From contig CM019831.1 of assembly GCA_009763385.1 (NCBI GenBank), positions 117,187,482-117,251,481 of the forward strand: a stretch of 64,000 nucleotides of DNA, given 5' to 3'. Positions within the stretch are counted from its first letter, which is position 1. Each line of letters begins with the position of its first letter. The position numbers were made by a program, and so were the translations under genes. Under the pieces are notes generated by a model, which saw nothing but the letters and a program-made list of their open reading frames with translations, had not been told where the DNA came from and did not search any database. The stretch is from Coix lacryma-jobi var. lacryma-jobi. Its lineage: Eukaryota; Streptophyta; Magnoliopsida; Poales; Poaceae. Below, one piece after another: positions 10,986 through 20,436 of this stretch.

Positions 10986-11820
10986 CTATTTAGGCTCGAG
11001 GCTGGCACTGACGGCCAGCGTCTTGCCATTGGTCGAGGTCGGGTCGACGGGTATCCGCTTTGTGTGCTCCGCCGGCTCGAAGGTGCCAGCGTGGCGCTTC
11101 GCTTCAGGGGCCCCCTCGGTGGCCAGGGCGGCTAGGGCCTCGAGCGAGTCGAGCTGGACGTTTGCCTCCCCGCGCTCGACGCACTCCACGTCGCAGTGGT
11201 ACGCGTGCTCGTAGGATGTGTCGACGGTGATGACCCCTTTTGGCCCCGACATTTTGAGCTTCAAGTACGTGTAGTTGGGAACCGCCATGAACTTGGCGTA
11301 GCCTGGCCGGCCGATGATGGCGTGGTAGGTCCCCTGGAATCCAACCACCTCGAAGGTGAGCGTCTCCTAGGCGGAAGTTAGCCGGCGTGCCAAAGCAAAC
11401 CGGCAGGTCGATGCGCCCGAGGGGGTGGGCCTTCTTCCCTGGCACGACTCCGTGGAATCCCCCGACGCTGGGTCGGAGCTGACCCTCTGAAATCCCCAGG
11501 AGGTCGAGGGTCTCGAGGTATATGATGTTGAGGCTCGAGCCCCCATCCATCAACACCTTGGAGAACCGTACGTCGACGATGACGGGGTCGACGACGAGGG
11601 GGTACGCCCCCGGGTTTATGACACGGTCCGGATGGTCGTCACGGTCGAACGTGATTGGCGCATCAGACCAGTCAAGATACCGGGGGGCGTCGTGGCCGAG
11701 CGTAAAGATCTCCCGGCGCTCCTTCTTTCTTTCTCGAGCTGAGAGCCCGACGGTCGGCCCCCCGTAGATCATGTAGCAGTCGCGCACCGGGGGGAAGTTG
11801 CCGTCCGCGTCCCCACCGCC
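10986..11820 (-). pseudogene. Gypsy aspartic protease region (stop and frameshift)
   Basis: The minus strand encodes DVRFSKVLMDGGSSLN, where D-G-G-S replaces the usual D-T/S-G; this variant is common in the Tat lineage. The active Asp is at about 11547-11545. A 1-base frameshift near 11370 moves the reading into the next frame, which continues GFQGTYHAIIGRPGYAKFM. That frame ends in an in-frame TAG at 10986-10988, directly before the RT segment, probably from a CAG codon by C-to-T change. Confidence 0.85.
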
Positions 11821-14285
11821 GCGCCGATTGTTGTCCTTGCCCTTAGGCGCGTCTTCTCTCTTATCGCCGAGCTTGGAGTAGTAGCCTTTCAACAGTCGGC
11901 AGTCTTTTAACTTGTGATTTACGGGGCCCTTGTGATAAGTGCAGGGGTCCTCGAGCATCTGGTCGAAAACAGCCCCGTCAGGGGGGCCTCGAGGCTTCTT
12001 AGGCTCGAGGGTGCCTGCGAGCACTTCTTCGTCGTCGTCGTCATTGGCGTCGCGCTTCGCCTTCTGACCTTTGCGTTTGTTCTTCTTCCTTTGTTGCTGT
12101 TATTGTTGTCGTTCTTGGCGTCGTTGCCTTTGTTCGAGCCCTCCGGCGCGGCCACCGCCTTACCTTTGTCCGTGGAACGGCCAAAGAAGGCCCCCACCGC
12201 CTCGTCGCCTGAGGCAAAGCTGGTGACACGGTCCATCAGGTCCTCGACCGTCCTGGGACGGTAGCGTCCTAGCTCATGAACTAGCTCTTGGCATGTCGTG
12301 CCCGCGAGGAAAGCTGAGATGACGTCCTCATCAGGCACGTGGGGGAGCTCGAGGCGCTGCTTCGAGAACCGTCGAGCAAAGTCGCGGAGGGGCTCGTCCG
12401 CCGCCTGCCTGCAACGCCGTAGGTCCCAGGGGTTGCCTGGGCGCACGCAAGTCCCCTTGAAATTCCCGTCGAAGACCCTGACTAGGTCGGCCCAGTCGTC
12501 GATCCGATCCGGCGGGAGCCCCTCGAGCCACCGGCGGGCGGTGTCCGAGAGGTAAAGCGGGAGTTGGCGTATGATCACACGGTCGTCGTTCTTCGCTCCG
12601 CCCAGTTGGCAGCCTAGGCGGAAGTCCGAGAGCCAGAGCTTGGGCTCGACCTCCCCGTCATACTTCACGATGTTGGTCGGCGGTCGGAAGCGGTCGGGGA
12701 GGGTTGAGCTGCGGATGGCCCGGCTGAAGACTCTGGGGCCCGGGGGCTCGAGGGCTTGCCGGTCCTCATCACTGTCGTAGCGCCCCCCTCGATGGGTGCT
12801 ATAGCCGCGCTCTTGGGCCCCCTTGTCCTTGCGCCGTCGGTTGATATCGTTACGGGCGTCATTGGGGTCTCGAGGTGGCCGGTTGTCGATGATTCGTTCG
12901 CGGACCTGGCCTAGCTCGAGAGGCGTCAGGCTTGGTGGACGGATGCCTCGCGCTCGTTGCGGGGCGTGTCCGCCGGCTTCCCCGAGGCTGCTCCGCGCCA
13001 TCGCTGACGCCGAGCTCTCGGCCTGCTGCACAGCGGCTGTCTCGAGGAGGTTCTTCATTTCCCCAAGCATGCGCCTGGCGTCAGGGTTGGAGACGGCGGG
13101 TAGATCACGGAGCATCATCGCCGCCGCCACCACGTTCTGCCCGGCTCGCGGGAAGCATACCTCGGGGCGTGCTGGTGCCCCGTCCTCGAGGATCCGCCGG
13201 TGGACCTCTCGAGCCCGACCTCGAGCTCCGGCTCCTCGGGGCTGGGGTGGTTCCTGCATCAGAGTTTGCCGGAGCTGCAGCAGGTGTCGTCGTTCTTCCT
13301 CGGCTTTGGTGATTGCCTCCTGCACCTGCGCGAGTTGCGCCGCCCGGCCGTCGTCGTGCTGAGGCGGTGCAGCCGGTGCTGGAGGTTCGTTCCTCCCCTG
13401 AACACGTGACCCGCCTGCCGCGGCCACGTCGCTGGGGCCCTCTAGATCGAGCGTCGGCCTGCCGTCGTCGCCCTCGTCCTCGGTGTCGCATACGACCCCC
13501 TCGAGTTGGAAGCACTCCCTGGTGGGATCCCAGAGGTCGGGGTCGTGGTAGTCGTATTCGTCGGAGTCGGAGCTGGTGATGTCCGCGCCGCCTTGGCTCG
13601 TGCCGGGGCTGCAGCTCGCGGTACCACTCCCCGAAGGTGGCTTGACGAGGTGGCCCGACGGCTCGTGAGAGGCCGCGGTCGACGCGTGCGGGGTGGACAA
13701 TCTCCAGGTTGGCCATGGCCTGCAGCAGCACGCCCGGGCGTTCCTCCTGCTCCGCCGGCTTGTCGGCCCCGACTGCGCTCGTTGAGCTGGCGGGCGTAGG
13801 CTGCCGCGGAGCTGTCGAGGCCGAACGGGAACTGCCGGCGTCGAGCGCGGTACACCCCGTGCGGGAGGAGGCTGGGCGGCGTCGACGGTGCACGGCTCGG
13901 AGGCCTCTGGCCTGGCTCCTGGTCCGTGCGCATGATGAACGCGAAGTCGCTGGGCGGGCGCGGGTGCGCCCGGGAAGTCTCCGGCCGTGCGCCGGGCAGG
14001 CTCCTCCTTGGGAACTCCGCGCCGGCCTGCGGGGAAGTGGGTGTATGCCGCCGGCACCGCCTGTGCCTGGCGACGATGATGACGACGGCGCCGCTCACGG
14101 GGTGGCGACGCGTGATGGTGTGGGCGACGTGCCATGCTCCTCGCACGGGGCGGCGCGACACGCCCTCCACTCGGGCCCTCCGTGGAGAGCAAGGTCAGCT
14201 CGTTGCCGTTGTCAGTGGCCAGGAACTCGAGGCTCCCGAACCAGATGACGGCACCGGCAGAGAACGAAGGAGTCGAAGCAGCCAT
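11820..14285 (-). pseudogene. Gypsy gag (frameshifted)
   Basis: I chose the ATG at 14285 because it is the first one inside the element, 38 bases downstream of the PBS; the open frame also runs back into the LTR. The N-terminal part is Pro/Arg-rich and disordered. The retrotransposon gag core lies around 12760-12250 (motifs YLSDTARRWLEGL and DFARRFSKQRLELP). A 1-base shift near 12090 in an A/G run moves to the frame that encodes the zinc-knuckle-like CTYHKGPVNHKLKDC (about 11943-11899), which is typical of this lineage. Confidence 0.87.
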
Positions 14286-14322
14286 CCAGGAAACGGCGAA
14301 GAAACCGACTCGACACGCGAAG

Positions 14323-14340
14323 CCCCTACCTGGCGCGCCA
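14323..14340 (-). other. Primer binding site of the Gypsy element
   Basis: Two bases inside the 5' LTR, the minus strand reads tggcgcgccaggtagggg. Its position and TGGCGC start fit a tRNA 3'-end complement. I do not assign the tRNA. Confidence 0.8.
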
Positions 14341-14342
14341 AC

Positions 14343-15618
14343 TGTCGGTGTTTCGAACCCGGGGGTATGACACCAACGAGTAATGTGATCGCGTGCTCTC
14401 TTCCTGGATGGTGATGCAAGATGACACAAGGATTTATCCTGGTTCGGGCAAAGAAGGCCCTACGTCCAGCGGGGGAGGAGGTTCTTGTATTACTTGCACC
14501 TAAGTGCTTCTACAGGGGCGAGTACAAGCTCAATGAGCGTGGACCGGAGTCCGGACTCGTGTGTGTATGTGTGTGGACTTGTGTTCTAACGTGTCTGTCA
14601 CCGAGAGAGGGAATGAGGGCCCTGGTGTCCCCTTTTATAGAGCAAGGGGAGGCCAGGGTTACACAAGGGTATTACAGGTGTCGGGGTGTATTGTGTCCCT
14701 TACGAAGAAGGGTAGGAACCCTGTCTTGTCGAAGACATTGTAGCCGATGTGGGCATTGCTGTTGAAGCGTCCTTGAAGCGTGGCCTCCATCCTGGGCGCG
14801 GACGTGGAGGCGTGGCGAGGTGGAAGCCGTACAGCACCCATCCCGGAACGTACAGGACGCGGCGGGGTCCCTCCGGGTCTTGGGGTACCTGTCCTCCAAT
14901 AGCATGAAAGTAGTTAGGGCTCGAGGGGCGCGGCGCCGGCCTCGAGGCAGCGCCTACGGAGGGCTCGAGTCCCCGCAGGTATGGGCAAGTCCCGTGAAAA
15001 TCGATTGAGCGGCAGGCATCTGGGCCTCGAGGCGTGGCTTGGACGTGCCACAGTGTAGGGCGTGGGTTAACAGTGCTTCACTGGTGCCTTTTCGCCCATA
15101 CTTGTGGTGAAAACGAGACTTGACTCTGCCCCAGACCACTGTGGCACACGTTGTGTTACAGAGGACGTGACTAGAGTAGGTGGATGTATTAAATGCGCGG
15201 TATGGGGCTGGCATCCGATGTCTGCGCCGCTCGAGGGAGGCATAAAGCGTTTCGAGGGATAGGCTGCTGTGCCAGAGAGGCTCGAGGTCCCCGCGTGGGG
15301 TCTCGAGGTGTGGTGTTCGGCTGTGGGGGGGCTCGAAGGGTAGTGGAGCGCTTGCCCGAGGCCTGACGCGGAGGGCTCGGGCGAGACGGAGAACGAGCGT
15401 TCGCCCGAGGCCTGGCTTTGAGGGCTCGGGCGAGACGGAAAACGAGCGTTCGCCCGAGGCCTAGCTTGGAGGGCTCGGCTCGGTGGGCCAGCGCTGTAGG
15501 CCTCGAGGGGTCGGGTTTTTAGGGGGTTAGACTAGTTAGGTCTGTTATTAACCGGTGTTCTAGGTTTACCCTATTTGTTTGCGTTGATTGGGGGTACCCC
15601 TTTTGCGGACCCCCGACA
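14343..15618 (-). repeat. 5' LTR of the Gypsy element (right copy, 1276 bp)
   Basis: It starts TGTCGG at 14343 and ends CCGACA at 15618, forming a perfect short inverted terminus. It contains the minus-strand TATA box and the same GC-rich subrepeats as the left copy. The base after it (15619) resumes CACTA transposase sequence. Confidence 0.96.
14631..14640 (-). promoter_or_regulatory. TATA box in the 5' LTR
   Basis: The minus strand reads CTATAAAAGG here, with the same motif at 253-262 in the other LTR. It lies about 290 bases before the PBS, a plausible place for the element promoter. Confidence 0.75.
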
Positions 15619-17413
15619 AATATATAATCGGCCGGACCTCTTTTCCATTTCTTGCCAGCACCAGGAGCCCTCATCACTAGCTTTGGTCTATCGCACATCT
15701 CTTGCAGGTCCAGTCTAGCCTTAACGTTGTCCTTTGACTTTTCTGTGTCCATGAGTGTTGCAAAGAGTGCCTCAGCGATATTCTTTTCTGTGTGCATTAC
15801 ATCGATGTAGTGCGGACAAAGAAGGTCATTGAAATAGGGGAGTCTAGTCAAGCCCGATATATGGGTCCACATGTGTTCCTCTCCGTACCCGAAAAACGAC
15901 CGTTGTCTTCATCAAACTTCAGAGCCTCTATATCGGCACGGACCTCGGAACCGCTCTTGAACTGAGGAATGGGGTTGGTGACTTGAACACCTTTCCTGAA
16001 GTGCTTGATGTCATGTCTGAACGGATGGTCAAGAGGCAAGAATTGACGATACTGGTCGAATGAAGAATACTTGCCTCCCTTCTTCAACCAAGTGAACTTC
16101 ACAGCTGCCTTGCATATTGGGCATGGGAACTTCCCGTGAACACACCAAGCGCTAAATAAGCCATACGCCAGGAAGTCATGCAGGGAGTACTGGTACCACA
16201 CATGCATTTTGAAGTTCTTCATTGTTGCTCGGTCATATGTCAGTACCGGGTTTTCCCAAGCTTCGAACAATTCATCCAACAAAGGCTCCATGAACACACC
16301 CATATTGTTCCCCGGGTGTCCAGGAATTATCAGCGACAAGAATACATTCTTAGGGTCAAACATAACACCGGGAGGGAGATTGAGGGGGATCACGAACACA
16401 GGCCAACAAGTGTACGGGGCCGCCATCATTCCATACGGGTTGAACCCATCTGTCGCCAGCGCCACACGTACATTTCGAGCCTCCATAGCTTTGCCAGGAT
16501 GCATGGCATCGAAGTGCTTCCATGCTTCACCATCCGATGGGTGTACCATCTTGTCAAGATTGTATCTTTTGCCATTCTTGTGCCATGTCATCTGTTTCGC
16601 AGAGTCCTCTGTCATGTACAGTCATTGGATCCTAGGTATGAAAGGAAGGTACCGTATGACCATCTCGGGGATATTAAGTTGTTCCTTCTTGTCATCTCCA
16701 TGGTCTACCTCCACATACCTAGAGGCTTTGCACTTTGGACAGTGTGTTGCTTTCTCGTGATCTTTCCTGAATAGGACGCACCCTTTTGGACAAGCATGGA
16801 TCTGCTCATACGACATCTTAAGTGCACGAAGAAGTTTCTGTGACTCGTACGTGTTCTTCGGCAAAATGTGACCCTCCGGCAACAGGGTGCCCAAAATTGC
16901 CAACATGCCATCGAAGGCGTCTCGACTCAAGCTATACTGCGACTTGAACCCCATTAGGCGTCCAATGGCATCCAGTTGTGAAACCATTGTCTTTTCATGA
17001 AGGGGCTTTTGTGCCGAAGACATCATGTCGTAGAACGCCTTTGCGGTGTCCTCTGGCTCCTCCAATCCTTCACCGAATTGTGCCTCTTGAAAGTCTCCCA
17101 TCATGTCTGCTACCCCGGCATCTCCATCATACTCCTCAAGGCGTTGTCTCACCACCTCCTCTCTAATCCGATCGGCTTCACCATGGTGGACCCAACAAGT
17201 ATAGTTTTCAACGAATCCGTACTTGTAAAGATCTACCCCCACGTTATTCTTATATTTTCTTTTCTTGTTCCCACATTTGCTGCAGGGACACGGCATCCGA
17301 CTCAACCCTTTAGCAGCCGGACCAAACGCATGCTCTAAGAAAGCATTGGTCTTAGAAACCCATTCTGTGCTCTTACTTGCGTGGCCCGTGTACATCCAGT
17401 CACGGTTATCCAT
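15619..17413 (-). pseudogene. CACTA transposase TNP2-like (interrupted)
   Basis: I chose the ATG at 17413 because it begins the transposase-associated domain (MDNRDWMYTG ... CPCSKCGN ... WVHHGE). The TNP2/Transposase_21 region follows, with CPKC in the zinc-like part, LATDGFNPYG, VWYQYSLHDFLAYG and MHTEKNIAEALF. Three lesions are visible. An in-frame TGA at 16622-16624 sits where the surrounding frame continues with LYMTED (probably CGA to TGA). A 1-base frameshift lies near 15870. The ORF is then cut by the Gypsy LTR at 15618/15619. This protein would bind the element ends and catalyse excision; this copy cannot. Confidence 0.92.
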
Positions 17414-17512
17414 CCTCTGGCATATACATATGTAAGCGAGTAATAAAACCAGCAATTGCATCTACACGGCGTTCCTACCATCTAATAGGTGAAGGATAGG
17501 TCCTAATCCCAC

Positions 17513-17709
17513 CCGAGGATGCGTAGATGAGTTAGTTTCCATGTTCTACTCCTACCCAAGACAGAATTTCGGCAGCACCTCCTTGTTGTTCTCCCGATAC
17601 ACGTCCTGGCAGGGAGAGTGTGTATCCGAAGAACAACAGGGTGGTGGTGCCGAAACTCCGACTCTGATAGGAGCAAAACATGGAAACTAGCTCATCTACG
17701 CATCCGCGG
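17513..17709. repeat. Long imperfect hairpin, arms about 91 bp
   Basis: Left arm 17513-17603 pairs with right arm 17619-17709 around a loop of about 15 bases. The outer 40 bases of each arm (gatgcgtagatgag, agtttccatgtt) pair nearly perfectly and the inner part with mismatches. Confidence 0.88.
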
Positions 17710-17733
17710 GCTGTCCAAAATACGTGGACAGTC

Positions 17734-17793
17734 CGAAAGAGATACGGTCGCAGATATGCAAAGGTCTGTATATCTAAGACTGTATCTCTTTCG
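17734..17793. repeat. Second hairpin, arms 27 bp
   Basis: Arms 17734-17760 and 17767-17793 (cgaaagagatac and its complement at the base) pair with a few mismatches around a 6-base loop. It starts 25 bases after the longer hairpin. Confidence 0.85.
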
Positions 17794-18660
17794 AACGGGA
17801 GACGTCTAACTAGGTTACGCGGCCAAAGACCAGATACCTAAGGATACAGATAGAGGGGTTATACCTAAGGTGTCGGTGAGGTCAGGGTAGCGGGGCAGTG
17901 GTGAGTCGGGGCAGTGGCGAGACGACGCGGTGCAGGCAGACCCGCAACGCCGACGAAGACGATCGGGGTCGACGAGTCCCTCTGACGGGTCGTCCTCCTG
18001 CCAAAAAAGAGCATATGGTTAGTCTCGACCAAAAATTTCGGCAGCACCTCCCCTGCACGGGGAGGTTCCCAAAACCTGCAGAAAAGGTCGACACGAAGGC
18101 CAACAACCACATGTATACCAGACATAGTCACGAAGGCCAACAATCACAATAGCTCACAATAGTACAACTACTACTAACACTAACACTACTACTATGAGAT
18201 ATATATCACATGTTGAGATGTCCAGGTTTGTAAGCATCGTACGTGACAACTTGCTCGAAACTTTCTCCAATTTTTTTCTCGGCATACGCATATGATGTAA
18301 CAACATCTCGCCAAGTTTCGCGATTTTCGGAATTCATTTGCATTTTCTATAATTAAAAAACCGCCCGCACGTAATTTGGAGGCGTTGCCCCGTGAGCACG
18401 TTGATCGAAACCTAGGGTTAGTTTTTGGATTTGGCCTCAACATACACTCAAGAACAACAATAACAATTTTCAAATCATCAAAATCCATTATTCGATACAC
18501 CCGCAGTTGAAACTTGCGTCTTTCGGGAAAATTTAAGAAAATAAAAGAAAGTCAAAAAATATAACAAAAATCTTTGAAAAAGTGTCAAATTTGAACGTGT
18601 TGGCCATAGTACTGTGGGGATGATCCACAAAAAAATTGGTGTCCAAAATCCAAAAAAAAA

Positions 18661-19096
18661 ACTTTGCCGAGTGCCACGTGGCTGGCACTCGGCAAATTAA
18701 GAGGGGATCTTCGCCGAGTGCCAGGCAGGTGGCACTCGACAAATAACAGCCCACGTGTCAAACAACGGGGCCACACGCTTTGCCGAGTGCCACGCGGTTG
18801 GCACTCGGCAAAGCGCTCCCTCTTTGCCGAGTGTCAGACGGCGGGCACTCGGCAAAGCGAATGGCCGTGAATGTCGTCTGGTCCAGGACGCTTTGCCGAG
18901 TGCTCATCTGTGCCGAGTGTACGGCACTCGGCAAAGAGGTTCCTTTGCCGAGTGCTTTTCTTTGCCGAGTGTCGGGCACTCGGCAAAGCAGCCTTTGCCT
19001 TGTGCTTAGGCTTCCGGCACTCGGCAAAGAGGCTCTTTGCCGAGTGTCCGAAATTTGGCACTCGGCAAAGTTCCAGGCACTCGGCGAAGCCTGCGT
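18661..19096. repeat. CACTA subterminal repeats (TTTGCCGAGTGCC family)
   Basis: About seven back-to-back pairs of tttgccgagtg and cactcggcaaa are packed into 435 bases, each pair forming a short hairpin. In En/Spm elements, subterminal repeats bind the element's own regulatory protein. Confidence 0.92.
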
Positions 19097-19107
19097 TTCC
19101 TGTAGTG
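19094..19107 (-). repeat. CACTA terminal inverted repeat
   Basis: The minus strand reads CACTACAGGAAACG from 19107. The 3-base target duplication would be aga at 19108-19110. The partner end is outside the window. Confidence 0.85.
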
Positions 19108-20149
19108 AGAGCCACATCATCCCGAGTCCTACATCCACTATCCACAAGTTGATGCATGTTTTGCCGAAATGCCCCACATTCTGAGTGCTGACCGTTTCTA
19201 AAAGGTCAAGAGGCCGGCCAATCTTGCCATAATTAGGCCATGTGAAGAGGCGTCAGATCAGTGTAGAGGAACACATGCATGCATGGCGGTGATTATTGCT
19301 GATCAAGTGGATGAGCAGCTTGGAATACAATGTTTCAGTGCCAATAAATTCAACGATCAATTCTACCCCTACAGCTTCCGATCCAGCACATGTACGGAGT
19401 ATGATCCTATATAAGCACCTCAAGGCTTATGATTCTTCTCGAGGTGCTGCCTTCTTGGACTGCAGGAGCATGATCTGTAGCTCTTCGTGTCCTCCTCCAG
19501 TAGGCGCTGCCGCTGGTTAATGATGGCCGCTTATATTGCGATGTCGTCGAGTCGACGATAGCTGGTGGTGACGGTGAGGAGCACGACGGCCGGCAGAGCC
19601 GCTACCGCCAATTGACACCATGGAGCTCCTCCCAGCGCAGCACCACGGCGGCGTCGATATCTCCTTGGCCAAAGGAGCAAAGCTAGATATTTTTTAATTT
19701 ATAATACTCCTCCTCTTGCCATCATGTCTTCGCCCGCTATGTAGGAAAGTATCATCGTATGGGAAATATCCGTTGTATGGTAATTGGTAAGTACTAAGTA
19801 CAGCACCGTCAATTCTGCTTTCTCTTTCTTTCTTTCTCTCTAATTTTGCTGTTTTCTTTGCCACCACATGCAGATATCGTCAACACCGTACTATCTAAAA
19901 TTAGAAATAATAAAATTAGAAATATATTATGTATCTAAAATTAGAAATATATTATGTTGATTCGATGTATCTGCTTCATGAATTGTGACTTATATCTTTT
20001 TGGATGGATTCTATTTATCTCCGTACCATACACAAGCATTATATTTTATCATTTTCTTATATATATGCATGCTTCCAAATTAGCAAAACTATAATAACCG
20101 GTACTTCTACATGGATCAAAAGAACTATCCATAGATCCTTCTATAGAAT
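19108..20149. other. Intergenic, no gene recognised
   Basis: A TATA-like ctatataag occurs near 19407 and a short stem gcacctc/gaggtgc at about 19416-19448, but no supported ORF. Part of this stretch may be the body of the Helitron that ends at 20179; I cannot find its 5' end. Confidence 0.4.
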
Positions 20150-20179
20150 CCCCGCAGCAACGCGCGGGGTATCATCTAG
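20150..20179 (+). mobile_element. Helitron 3' terminus
   Basis: The stem ccccgc (20150-20155) / gcgggg (20164-20169) is followed after seven bases by CTAG at 20176-20179 and then T. This is the canonical Helitron 3' end: a GC hairpin about 10 bases before CTRR, inserted before T. The 5' TC end was not located. Confidence 0.75.
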
Positions 20180-20436
20180 TTGAAGTGAAACTGAAACTAA
20201 ATTTCACTCCAATTTCACTCAAACCACGTAGATTGAGGTATATTTGTGTGCAGCCAAACAATACCTTACATGGAAAGGATTTATTTATGTGTAATAATAT
20301 ATATACAGCCGGCAGAAGTACGTATCCTCCACGAACTCAGTCCCAACAAGTAGGGTATCCGTGTACACCGTCATTGAGAATAGAGTCGAGTAGAGATTGA
20401 CTACCCAAGTGGTGGTGGCAGCATCATCATCAGTCA
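20180..20436. other. 3' flank of NLR1
   Basis: This includes a short repeat stretch (about 20205-20262, ccacgtagattgaggtatatttg) that also occurs near 60400, probably a MITE remnant. It should also hold the NLR1 3' UTR and polyadenylation site on the minus strand. Confidence 0.4.

Larger units (their letters stand above)
1..15618 (-). mobile_element. Ty3-Gypsy LTR retrotransposon, Tat/Retand-type, nearly complete
   Basis: Two near-identical LTRs (1-1239, whose first 37 bases lie outside the window, and 14343-15618) flank about 13.1 kb. Read on the minus strand the order is 5' LTR, PBS, gag, protease, reverse transcriptase with two RNase H domains, integrase, a long 3' region carrying an antisense gene, PPT, 3' LTR. 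Integrase after RT makes it Ty3-Gypsy. The second RNase H and an antisense PF04195-type ORF are hallmarks of the Tat lineage (Retand, Grande, RIRE2-like). The element is non-autonomous as read: single-base frameshifts separate gag/PR, PR, RNase H/integrase and the integrase tail, and one TAG lies between PR and RT. It interrupts a CACTA transposase ORF at 15619, where the bases aatat are the candidate target-site duplication. The partner copy is off the left edge. Confidence 0.95.
17414..18660. other. CACTA 5' non-coding region with strong hairpins
   Basis: Apart from two hairpins listed separately I see no gene. A 20-base stretch containing cacgaaggccaacaa occurs twice (near 18095 and 18130). 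This would be the promoter/leader side of the transposase gene. Confidence 0.6.
15619..19107 (-). mobile_element. CACTA (En/Spm-type) transposon, 5' part, split by the Gypsy insertion
   Basis: The right end at 19107 reads TGTAGTG on +, that is CACTACAGGAAACG on minus, a CACTA terminus. Next to it is an array of TTTGCCGAGTGCC repeats in both orientations, as in many grass CACTA elements. A TNP2-type transposase follows on the minus strand. At 15619 the transposase ORF is cut by the Gypsy LTR, and the rest of the CACTA element must lie to the left of the window. Confidence 0.92.

Noticed and set aside
11914..14414. Long + strand open frames opposite gag
   Set aside because: Shadows of the GC-rich gag reading frame; they show no domain and the gag domains lie on the minus strand.
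18661..19096. CRISPR-like regular repeats
   Set aside because: They are inverted CACTA subterminal repeats in a plant transposon with variable spacing; CRISPR does not occur in plant genomes.
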